Assembly (NCBI RefSeq): GCF_030816295.1
Contig: NZ_JAUSXV010000001.1
Location: forward strand, 558,001-622,000
Direction: 5' to 3'
DNA from: Microbacterium natoriense
GTDB taxonomy: Bacteria; Actinomycetota; Actinomycetes; Actinomycetales; Microbacteriaceae
Length of the DNA stretch: 64,000 bases
The stretch's first letter is position 1, and each line of letters begins with the position of its first letter. Below, piece after piece: positions 55,626 to 63,333 of the stretch. Made by a program: the position numbers and the translations under genes. Under the pieces are notes generated by a model. It had not been told where the DNA came from and made no database searches. It saw nothing but the letters and a program-made list of their open reading frames with translations.

Positions 55626-56897
55626 ATGGACATCACCTCGCAGGTCAACACCGGCTGGATGCTCACCGCAACCGTCGCCGTCACCCTCATGCTGCCCGGT
55701 CTCGCGCTGTACTACGGCGGCCTGTCGCGCACCAAGAACATCCTGAACACCATGATGATCGTGCTCGGCGGCTTCGCCGTCACCGCGGTCCTCTGGGTCC
55801 TGTACGGCTACGGCCTCACGCTCGGCGACTCGGTCGGCGGCGTGGGACTCATCGGAGACCCGACCGGGCTGTTCGGCATCCAGTCGCTGCTGGGCGCCGA
55901 GACGCCAGAGGGAGCCGTGCCCGGCATCCTCATCGCGGTCTTCCAGCTGATCTTCGCGGGCCTCACCGTCGGCATCATCGGCGGGGCGGTCGAAGGCCGG
56001 ATGAAGTTCTCCAGCTGGCTGGTCTTCGCCGGTCTCTGGGCGACGCTCGTGTACTTCCCCGTCGCGCACTGGGTTTTCGCCTTCGACTCCGCCGACGGCT
56101 CGGTCACGGGCGGCTGGATCGCGAACAGCCTGCACGCGATCGACTTCGCCGGCGGCACCGCCGTGCACATGAACGCGGGTGTCGCAGCCCTCGTGCTCGC
56201 GATCTTCCTCGGCAAGCGCCGGCACTTCCCGAACGTCGGACGACCGGGCAACCTGCCGATCGCGATCGTCGGCGGCGGGCTCCTCCTCGTCGGGTGGTAC
56301 GGCTTCAACGGCGGCTCGTCGGGTGGCATCAACGAGAGTGCGGGCGTCGCGGTCACCAACACCCTCGTCGCCGCCTGCGCCGGTCTTCTCGGCTGGCTCG
56401 TCGTCGAGCGGATCGTGCGGAAGGCGGCGACCTCGCTCGGTGCGATCTCCGGCGTGCTCGGCGGCCTCGTCGGAATCACCCCGGCCGCGAACTCCGTGTC
56501 TCCGATCGGTGCGATCATCATCGGCCTGCTCTCGGGAGTCGTCGCGTTCGCGACGCTCGGCCTGAAGGAGCGCTTCGGCTACGACGATGCACTCGACGCC
56601 GTCGCGATCCACATGTTCCCCGGCATCTTCGGCACCCTCGCGATCGGCTTCCTCGCCGACCCGGCTTCTCCGGCAGGGGCGCAGGGCATCTTCTTCGGCG
56701 GAGATGCGAGCCTGCTCGGCACACAGGCGATCGCGATCGTCGCGGTGTTCGCCTACACCGCAGTCGTCACCGCGCTGATCTCGTGGGTGCTCTCGAAGAC
56801 GATCGGTCTGCGGGTCGGCGACGGCATCGAGATCATGGGACTCGACACCACGCTGCACGCCGAGACCGCCTACGACCTGGACGACGTGCGCTCCTGA
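55626..56897 (+). CDS. amtB: Ammonium transporter
   Basis: 423 residues, eleven membrane helices. AmtB features: LPGLALYYGGLSRTKNILN, the pore His pair in FAGGTAVHMNAGVAALVLA and DAVAIHMFPGIFGTLAIG, and WYGFNGGS. It imports ammonium. AAAGGAGAAC precedes the ATG. The PII gene follows 28 bases later, the usual amtB-glnK pair, but the glnD gene usual in actinobacteria is absent. Confidence 0.96.
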   Translation: MDITSQVNTGWMLTATVAVTLMLPGLALYYGGLSRTKNILNTMMIVLGGFAVTAVLWVLYGYGLTLGDSVGGVGLIGDPTGLFGIQSLLGAETPEGAVPGILIAVFQLIFAGLTVGIIGGAVEGRMKFSSWLVFAGLWATLVYFPVAHWVFAFDSADGSVTGGWIANSLHAIDFAGGTAVHMNAGVAALVLAIFLGKRRHFPNVGRPGNLPIAIVGGGLLLVGWYGFNGGSSGGINESAGVAVTNTLVAACAGLLGWLVVERIVRKAATSLGAISGVLGGLVGITPAANSVSPIGAIIIGLLSGVVAFATLGLKERFGYDDALDAVAIHMFPGIFGTLAIGFLADPASPAGAQGIFFGGDASLLGTQAIAIVAVFAYTAVVTALISWVLSKTIGLRVGDGIEIMGLDTTLHAETAYDLDDVRS

Positions 56898-56925
56898 GCG
56901 CCGGTCCCCGAGAAAGGACATCATC

Positions 56926-57267
56926 ATGAAGCTCATCACCGCAGTCGTCCAGCCCGGCGCTCTCGAGCCGATCAAGACCGCCCTCGCCGAGATCGGCGTC
57001 ACCGGCATGACGATCCTCGACGCGAAGGGGCACGGAAGCCAGGTCGGAAAGGTCGAGGTGTACCGCTCGCAGCGGGTGAAGGTCGACTTCCTCCCCAAGA
57101 TCCAGATCGAGACGATCGTGACCGATGAGGAGCTCGAGTCGGCGCTCGAGGCGATCCAGGAGGCAGCGCGCACGGGCGCGATCGGCGACGGCAAGATCTG
57201 GGTCACAGACGTTCTGCAGGTCATCCGGGTTCGCACGGGAGAGACCGGCCCGACCGCGATCCGCTGA
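56926..57267 (+). CDS. glnK: PII nitrogen regulatory protein with altered T-loop
   Basis: 113 residues. The PII core is plain: MKLITAVVQPGALEPIKTAL and VDFLPKIQIETIVTDEE, with AARTGAIGDGKIWV (B-loop). It senses 2-oxoglutarate and ATP/ADP and would block AmtB. The T-loop reads GHGSQVGKVEVYRSQRVKV: Tyr46 is kept, but position 51, Tyr in most PII proteins and the site of uridylylation or adenylylation, is Val, and the usual QKGHTE has become QVGKVE. Regulation by covalent modification at this site is therefore unlikely. Confidence 0.93.
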   Translation: MKLITAVVQPGALEPIKTALAEIGVTGMTILDAKGHGSQVGKVEVYRSQRVKVDFLPKIQIETIVTDEELESALEAIQEAARTGAIGDGKIWVTDVLQVIRVRTGETGPTAIR

Positions 57268-57274
57268 GCACGTC

Positions 57275-57835
57275 ATGTCGCACGGCACCCGCGTGAAGTC
57301 CCTCATCGTCCGCCCGACGGACGTCGCCCCGCAGGCATGGGCGAACGGTCTCGGGGTCACGCGGGTGCTCGCCGCGCGACCGGGATGGCGCATCAGTCTC
57401 GCGGAGATCGAGGGGCGGATGCCGTTCTCGCCGTTCCTCGGAGCCGATCGCCTGTTGATCCCCCTCAGCCCTGCGGGCGTCGCGCTCGAGATCAACGGCC
57501 GCGTGAGCCGCGTGCCGCAGCACTCGGCGATCACGTTCCGCGGAGAGGATCAGGTCTTCGCAGACACCGGCTCGGGCCGGGTGACCGTGGTGAACCTGAT
57601 GGCTCGACGGTCGAGCGGACGCATGCAATGGGCGATCCGCCGAGTCTCGGGTGCGATCGCCGAGACCGCCGACGCGATCGTCGTGCTCGCAGGAAGGGTG
57701 GAGGTGCGCGGCGAGGTGGCGCCGCCGGGCGCCGTGATCCGACCGGACGCGCGGTCGATCGCGGTGTCCTCCCCCGACGCCTCGATCGCGATCATGCGGG
57801 TGCGTGAGCGCCGGCGGGATCGACCGCGGCTCTGA
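57275..57835 (+). CDS. HutD/Ves-family protein
   Basis: 186 residues. The HutD/Ves pattern is WANGLGVTRVLAARPGWRISLAEIEGRMPFSPFLGADRLLIPLSPAG, a cupin-like fold. HutD is associated with histidine use and nitrogen assimilation in other bacteria, but its biochemical role is unclear. It follows glnK by 7 bases and probably takes the place usually held by glnD. Confidence 0.82.
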   Translation: MSHGTRVKSLIVRPTDVAPQAWANGLGVTRVLAARPGWRISLAEIEGRMPFSPFLGADRLLIPLSPAGVALEINGRVSRVPQHSAITFRGEDQVFADTGSGRVTVVNLMARRSSGRMQWAIRRVSGAIAETADAIVVLAGRVEVRGEVAPPGAVIRPDARSIAVSSPDASIAIMRVRERRRDRPRL

Positions 57836-57860
57836 CGCTCGAGAGGCGCGAGATCGTGCG

Positions 57861-58859
57861 TTACTGCTCCCCTGAGCTCTTCTTGAACTGACGCTCCCAG
57901 TCGCGCAGTTCGCTGCGGCCGATCAGGGAGTCCAGCGAGACCTGGAAGAGCAGTCCCTTGCGTGCGTTCACCTGCTTGATGTTGTCGACGATCTGCGTGG
58001 TGACGGCGCTCAGCGCTTCGCGGACCTCGCCGATGCGCTCGTCGGGCGCGTCCCACAGATCCGGCCGCGTGAGCAGATCGAGCAGGTAATCGCGGTCGAG
58101 GGCGGCGACCAGACGGGCGAGCTTGTCGGAGTACTCGGCCTCGGCGATGACGCTCTGGTCTTCACCCGCCTTCGCATCCAGGCGGATGAACAGCTGCTCG
58201 ACGTGAGAGGCGAGCGCCTCGATGTTCGTCGCCGTCTCGGCGGCGATCGCGTTGCCCGCCACGGCGGCGTAGAAGGGGGCGAGCTCCCGCAGTCGATCGA
58301 CCCGCAGACGGATGCCGGGCGGCACCGGGTCGGCGCTCTCGAGGGAGGGCGCTGACGTGCGTCGCCGGCGAGCGACCAGACCGACGGCGGTGCCTACGGC
58401 CGCCACCAGCACGACGCCGCCGATGATCACTGGCATGAGGAGGTCGGCGCCGCCGGAGCCGCTGCCCGGGTTCCCGCCGGCCGGAACCTCGGCTGAGATC
58501 TCCTGCACGGTCTCGAGGAGTGAGGAGGTCAGGTCGGCGCCCTCGTTCTGGTTCGCGATCGAGACCGCATCGTCGACGACCGACGACTCCGCCATCAGGT
58601 CATCGCCGACGGCGACGATCACGGTGGGCTGGGATGCGGCATCCGTCAGCTTCTCGATGACATACGTGCTGTACGGAGCATCTTGCCCGGCCTGCACGGG
58701 GAGCACGACGACGACCATGTCGGAGGGCACGCTGCCCGACAGCTCTTCCTGAAGGCTCTGCCATCCGGAGACATCGTGATCGACGTACACGTTCGTCGAC
58801 TGGATGCCTTCGATGGCGTCGTCGATCCAGGGGTTCCCCGTCGATGAGAAATGGTGCAT
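57861..58859 (-). CDS. Hypothetical membrane protein, partner of the vWA lipoprotein
   Basis: 332 residues. The N-terminal 125 residues resemble an extracytoplasmic domain of unknown type (STNVYVDHDVSGWQSLQEEL; SDMVVVVLPVQAGQD), with no clear signal. A Gly/Ser linker and a membrane helix (about 140-163) lead to a long cytoplasmic helical C-terminus ending RDWERQFKKSSGEQ. It lies 7 bases after the vWA gene on the same strand, so the two are one operon. The family is not recognised. Confidence 0.75.
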   Translation of the reverse strand: MHHFSSTGNPWIDDAIEGIQSTNVYVDHDVSGWQSLQEELSGSVPSDMVVVVLPVQAGQDAPYSTYVIEKLTDAASQPTVIVAVGDDLMAESSVVDDAVSIANQNEGADLTSSLLETVQEISAEVPAGGNPGSGSGGADLLMPVIIGGVVLVAAVGTAVGLVARRRRTSAPSLESADPVPPGIRLRVDRLRELAPFYAAVAGNAIAAETATNIEALASHVEQLFIRLDAKAGEDQSVIAEAEYSDKLARLVAALDRDYLLDLLTRPDLWDAPDERIGEVREALSAVTTQIVDNIKQVNARKGLLFQVSLDSLIGRSELRDWERQFKKSSGEQ

Positions 58860-58866
58860 ATGCGCC

Positions 58867-60693
58867 TCAGAAGTTGTTGATCACGGAGGCGAAGACGAGA
58901 TCGATGCGCTCGGCGTTCGACGCGTCGAACAGCTGCCCGCCCGTGGCATCCGCGATCCGCTGCAGAGCAGAGGTGTCGGCTCCCTCTCCATACGCGATCG
59001 GGAATATACGCACAGGAGCGTCGCTTCCGCCCTCTTTGGTGCTCTTGCCGATCTTCGCGATCAGCGAGTCGAGCGAGGTGGCGGAGTCGGTGTCCTCGCC
59101 GTCGGAGAGCACGACGATCGCGTTGATGCGGCCGGGCTCGGCGCGTTCGCTCATGGCCTCGTAGGCAGTGAGGATCGCATCGTAGAGCGGCGTGCCGTTG
59201 CGTTGCGCGTAGTGCAGATCCTCAAGTGAGGAGTCGAGCTTCTCGCCGTCCGACCCGAGCGCGGTGACGTCGCGCAGAATCTGTATGCCTTCACCGGCAT
59301 CCGATGAGATCCCCGTGGTGAACGCCCAGACGCCCACCTCGTCGGTGGAGCGGAAGTGATCGAGTGTGGTCTGCGCTCCCTGGATCGCTCCGTCGAGGCG
59401 AGACCGCCCGTCGCCGATCGGGTCGTCCATCGAGCCGGAGATGTCGATGAGTTCGAGCACGGAGGAGGGCTTGCGCACCTGCGTCCACTGATCGATCGCT
59501 GTCGAGATGACGTCGACGTCGGGTTTGGGCAGCGTCACCGCCGGCTGCGCGGGATCGACGCCGAAGTTCGCCGTGAACAGCTTGCCGAGCGGCACCGATT
59601 CGTCGAGTGGACGGAAGCCGTACTCGGGCAGGATCTTCTGGGCGTCGGTCGTCTGCAGGAAGGCGGCGAAGGCTTCTCCGGCAGTGCGCTGCTCGGCGGT
59701 GACCCACTGGGCGCCGAGCACCGTGACGGGGTTGTCCGACCACATCGAGCCGCCCGCGGGGTACACCGCCACCAGCTTGGTCTTGGGCGGGGTCAGGGTC
59801 TCACCCGGCTGCACCGTGTGCGAATCGGGGTTGCCCTGGTTGTAGTTGAGGAGCGAGGTCTCCTCGAGAGCCACCGCCGAGACGTAGGCAGAGCCGTTCG
59901 AGCCGTTCTGCGTCTCGTCGTAGAGCGTCGACAGGACGTTGCCTGTGGTGTCGCCGTAGTGGATCACGCACTCCTCGAACACGCGGGAGAAGTCGGCTGC
60001 GGCGTCGACGTCGGCCGAGGTGAGATCCGCCGATTTGCCGGATGCTTCGTACGACTGCATCAGGATCGTCGAGAGTCCCGTCGTCGAGGTGTTCGGGTTC
60101 GTCTTCGAGATCTTGAACGCGCCCCAGATGTCCTTCCCGACACTCCCCCAGCCCTCCGGGTCCTGGCACAGCTGCGACAGGTCGGTGATGCTGATCGGCT
60201 TGTCGGGCCAGCCGAGAGCCTTCGCCATCGGTTCGGGCATGCCGAACACGACCGGGGTGCGGGTGAACGACGCAGGTTCCCCGACGAGATTCGCCGACGC
60301 GGCGGCGGCGACGCGGTCGGTCCACACCGTGGAGGCCGGTGACCACAGCGTCGGCCACAGGTCGTGATCGTCGCTGGGCCAGTCGTCGCCCGCGGTGAGA
60401 TAGCGTGCGGCGTTGCCGGACGAGACGTTGATCGGTCGCACGGTCGCGCAGGTCTTCAGGCCGTCGTGCTCGGGCGAGTCCTTGAAGGCCTCGGCGAGCT
60501 TGTCGAGCATGTTCACCTTCTCCGACGACGTCGCGATGGTGATGTGCGTGCAGCCGTCCGAGGGGAAACCCTGTCCTTCGGTGTCGGTTCCCGTGTCGTC
60601 GCCCGGCGTGCAGGCCGACAGGACCAGAGCGATGAGGGCCGTGGCCGCGATGGCGGCCGGCGTTCTGCGGAGGATCCTGCGTCGCGGGCTCAT
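58867..60693 (-). CDS. Lipoprotein with substrate-binding and vWA domains
   Basis: 608 residues. The lipoprotein signal has the lipobox LSAC (Cys28). Residues about 45-380 form an ABC-type substrate-binding fold (ITIATSSEKVNMLDKLAEAF; LWPTLWSPASTVWTD; PVTVLGAQWVTAEQRTAGEAFAAFL). The C-terminal half is a von Willebrand factor A domain with the MIDAS DISGSM and VVLSDGEDTDSATS, so it binds a metal ion and probably a protein or the cell wall. Such fused proteins are known in actinobacteria but their role is unknown. Confidence 0.85.
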   Translation of the reverse strand: MSPRRRILRRTPAAIAATALIALVLSACTPGDDTGTDTEGQGFPSDGCTHITIATSSEKVNMLDKLAEAFKDSPEHDGLKTCATVRPINVSSGNAARYLTAGDDWPSDDHDLWPTLWSPASTVWTDRVAAAASANLVGEPASFTRTPVVFGMPEPMAKALGWPDKPISITDLSQLCQDPEGWGSVGKDIWGAFKISKTNPNTSTTGLSTILMQSYEASGKSADLTSADVDAAADFSRVFEECVIHYGDTTGNVLSTLYDETQNGSNGSAYVSAVALEETSLLNYNQGNPDSHTVQPGETLTPPKTKLVAVYPAGGSMWSDNPVTVLGAQWVTAEQRTAGEAFAAFLQTTDAQKILPEYGFRPLDESVPLGKLFTANFGVDPAQPAVTLPKPDVDVISTAIDQWTQVRKPSSVLELIDISGSMDDPIGDGRSRLDGAIQGAQTTLDHFRSTDEVGVWAFTTGISSDAGEGIQILRDVTALGSDGEKLDSSLEDLHYAQRNGTPLYDAILTAYEAMSERAEPGRINAIVVLSDGEDTDSATSLDSLIAKIGKSTKEGGSDAPVRIFPIAYGEGADTSALQRIADATGGQLFDASNAERIDLVFASVINNF

Positions 60694-60737
60694 GGGCCTA
60701 GGGTATCCAGATAATCGTCTCCCGATCACTGATCCCG

Positions 60738-61187
60738 TCAGGTGAGCGCCGAAGTCCCCTGCAGCGCGTGCACGACGGGTGAGAGCTCGGGCTGCGCGAC
60801 CGCCTCGCCGAGCGTGCGTTCGAGTGTCTCGTCGTGGATGGGATGCGCCTTCTCGTACAGCTCGCGCCCGGTCGGGGTCAGCTCGGTGTAGATGCCGCGG
60901 CGGTCGTCGGCGCACAGGATGCGGGTGAGCAGCCCGCGATCCTCGAGACGCGTGACGAGTCGTGTGGTGGCGCTCGGGCTCAGCGCCGCCGCGCGGGCCA
61001 GCTGCTGCATCCGCATGTGCCAGCCGTCCTGCCGGCTGAGCGCGTCGAGCACGGTGTATTCGACGACGGAGAGATCGACGGATGCTCCGAGTGCGCGTTC
61101 GAGCTCGGTCTCGATGATTCCGTGCAGAGCCGCCAGGGTGCGCCATCCGCGTGCCCGGATCTCGACGGCGTCGTCGGAGATGCCCAT
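60738..61187 (-). CDS. MarR-family transcriptional regulator
   Basis: 149 residues. Winged helix-turn-helix of MarR type: MQQLARAAALSPSATTRLVTRLEDRGLLTRILCADDRRGIYTELTPTG. ATG 61187 is used since the family alignment starts there. It diverges from the MFS efflux gene across a promoter region with mirrored AAAGTAGTTGC arms and should repress both until a ligand (often a phenolic or drug) binds. Confidence 0.92.
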   Translation of the reverse strand: MGISDDAVEIRARGWRTLAALHGIIETELERALGASVDLSVVEYTVLDALSRQDGWHMRMQQLARAAALSPSATTRLVTRLEDRGLLTRILCADDRRGIYTELTPTGRELYEKAHPIHDETLERTLGEAVAQPELSPVVHALQGTSALT

Positions 61188-61199
61188 GATGTCCTCCAC

Positions 61200-61281
61200 A
61201 AAAGTAGTTGCTTGCGCGGGATAATTGCGTGTGCAATGATTAATGCTCGCGACGCAAAATCCCGCGTCTGCAACTACTTTA
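61200..61281. promoter_or_regulatory. Mirrored MarR operator arms between marR and MFS genes
   Basis: AAAAGTAGTTGC (61200-61211) and its complement GCAACTACTTTA (61270-61281) frame the region, each followed inward by CGCGGGAT within 15 bases, so each divergent promoter carries the same half-site arrangement. Confidence 0.6.
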
Positions 61282-61295
61282 GCAGAGAGCTCATC

Positions 61296-62483
61296 ATGCC
61301 ACTCGGACTCATCGCACTCGCCATCGGCGCCTTCGGGATCGGACTCACAGAGTTCGTGATCATGGGCCTGCTGCCCGAGGTCGCCGCCGATTTCGGCGTC
61401 ACCGAAGCCACCGCAGGCTGGCTCATCTCGGGCTATGCGCTCAGCGTCGTCGTCGGCGCCCTCGGCCTCACGGCGGCAACCACACGACTGCCACGCAAAC
61501 CCGTTCTGCTGGGACTCGTCGTGCTGTTCATCGCGGGCAACGCGCTCACCGCGCTGGCCGCCGACTACCCGGCGGCCATGGCCGGCCGCATCATCGCCGC
61601 GCTGTGCCACGGCGCGTTCTTCGGCATCGGCTCGGTCGTCGCGGCAGACCTCGTCGCTCCGGCCAAGAAGGCCCGCGCGATCGCCATCATGTTCACGGGA
61701 CTCACGGCCGCCAACGTGTTCGGCGTGCCATTCGGCACGTTCGTCGGACAGCAGTTCGGCTGGCGTGCGACGTTCTGGGCCATCTCCGCGATCGGAGTGG
61801 TCGCCTTCGCCGGCATCGCGCTGCTCGTCACCGTACCGCCCGCCACGAGTGAGAAGGTGAGCCTGGTGCACGAGCTCCGCGCCTTCCGCTCCAGGCAGGT
61901 CTGGCTCTCACTCACCGTGACCGTGCTCGCGTACGGCGGCATGTTCGGCGCCTTCACCTACATCGCGTACACGCTCACCGGGGTCACCGGCTTCGCGGCC
62001 TCCGCCGTGCCGTGGCTGCTCGTGCTGTTCGGGATCGGCCTCGTGATCGGCAACGCCGTGGGCGGACGCCTCGCCGATCGCTCGATCGACCGCACGCTGC
62101 TCGGCTTCACCGGTCTGCTGCTGCTGATCCTGATCACCTTCGGACTGCTCGCCTGGTCGCAGCCCGCCACCATCGCGATCCTCGTGCTGCTCGGCGCGTT
62201 CGGCTTCGGCACGGTTCCCGGCCTGCAGAGCCGCATCATGCAGTACGCAGGCGGAGCCCCCACGCTCGCATCCGGCGCCAACATCGGCGCCTTCAACGTC
62301 GGCAACGCGCTGGGCGCGTGGGCCGGCGGCGTCGGCATCGCTGCAGGGCTCGGCTACACCTCGCCCATCTGGATCGGCGCCGCCATCACGGCATCCGGTC
62401 TGGTCGTGATGACCGTCGCCGCCCTCACGGCGCGACCCGCCCGGCACTCTGCGACCGGCACCGTCCGCACCGTCGCCGCCTGA
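61296..62483 (+). CDS. MFS efflux transporter, DHA1 family
   Basis: 395 residues, twelve membrane helices. DHA1 pattern: FGIGLTEFVIMGLLPEVAADFGVTEATAGWLISGYAL, then LCHGAFFGIGSVVAADLV and a motif C-like GIGLVIGNAVGGRLADRS. It resembles AraJ/drug exporters. Paired with the divergent marR gene and followed by an aldo/keto reductase in a possible detoxification operon. ATG 61296 is used; an earlier frame is the minus-strand shadow of marR. Confidence 0.9.
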   Translation: MPLGLIALAIGAFGIGLTEFVIMGLLPEVAADFGVTEATAGWLISGYALSVVVGALGLTAATTRLPRKPVLLGLVVLFIAGNALTALAADYPAAMAGRIIAALCHGAFFGIGSVVAADLVAPAKKARAIAIMFTGLTAANVFGVPFGTFVGQQFGWRATFWAISAIGVVAFAGIALLVTVPPATSEKVSLVHELRAFRSRQVWLSLTVTVLAYGGMFGAFTYIAYTLTGVTGFAASAVPWLLVLFGIGLVIGNAVGGRLADRSIDRTLLGFTGLLLLILITFGLLAWSQPATIAILVLLGAFGFGTVPGLQSRIMQYAGGAPTLASGANIGAFNVGNALGAWAGGVGIAAGLGYTSPIWIGAAITASGLVVMTVAALTARPARHSATGTVRTVAA

Positions 62484-62508
62484 CCGTACCCCCACAGAAA
62501 GCAAGAGA

Positions 62509-63333
62509 ATGACCATCCCCACCCGCACCCTGAACAACGGCATCGAGATGCCCCAGCTCGGTTTCGGAGTCTTCCAGGTGCCGGATGCCGAGACGACCGC
62601 GGCCGTGTCGGTGGCGCTCGAGGCCGGCTACCGGAGCATCGACACCGCCGCGATCTACGGCAACGAGGCGGGCGTCGGTCGAGCGCTGGCGGAGTCGGGC
62701 ATCGCCCGCGACGACCTCTTCGTCACCTCGAAGGTCTGGATCAGCGACCACGGCTACGACAGCACTCTGCGCGCGTACGACGCCGCGTTAGAGCGACTGG
62801 GTCTCGACCACCTCGACCTGTTCCTCATCCATTGGCCGATTCCCGCTGCGGGCACCTATCCCGAGACGTGGCGCGCTCTCGAGAAGCTCTACGCCGACGG
62901 ACGCGTGCGAGCGATCGGCGTCTCGAACTTCGAGCCCGAGCATCTCGTGCGTCTCGAGACCGAGTCGGGCATCGTTCCCGCGGTGAACCAGGTCGAGCTG
63001 CACCCCGCGCTGCAGAACCGTGCGGTCGTCGAGGCGAACAGCGCTCGCGGCATCGTGACCGAGGCGTGGAGCCCGCTCGCCCAGGGGGCGGTGCTCGGCG
63101 ACCCGGCCGTGCTCTCGATCGCCGAGCTCCACGGGAGGACCCCTGCGCAGGTCGTGCTCCGCTGGCACCTGCAGCAGAGGCGCATCGTGATCCCGAAGTC
63201 GGTGACGCCCGCGCGCATCGCCGAGAACCTCGACGTCTTCGGCTTCGACCTGTCGGCGGACGAGCTCGCGGCGATCGACGGGCTCGAACGCGATGGCCGC
63301 ACCGGCCCGCACCCGGCGGAGTTCAACGGATGA
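62509..63333 (+). CDS. Aldo/keto reductase (2,5-diketogluconate reductase-like)
   Basis: 274 residues, a TIM barrel. Catalytic set: Asp and Tyr in YRSIDTAAIYGNE, Lys in FVTSKVWISDHG, His in DLFLIHWP; the NADPH-binding end is IVIPKSVTPARIAENLDVFGF. AKR5-type reductases act on aldehydes, ketones or 2,5-diketogluconate. AAAGCAAGAG lies before ATG 62509. It may be cotranscribed with the MFS gene 25 bases upstream. Its end overlaps the convergent aroE-like gene by 11 bases. Confidence 0.93.
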   Translation: MTIPTRTLNNGIEMPQLGFGVFQVPDAETTAAVSVALEAGYRSIDTAAIYGNEAGVGRALAESGIARDDLFVTSKVWISDHGYDSTLRAYDAALERLGLDHLDLFLIHWPIPAAGTYPETWRALEKLYADGRVRAIGVSNFEPEHLVRLETESGIVPAVNQVELHPALQNRAVVEANSARGIVTEAWSPLAQGAVLGDPAVLSIAELHGRTPAQVVLRWHLQQRRIVIPKSVTPARIAENLDVFGFDLSADELAAIDGLERDGRTGPHPAEFNG

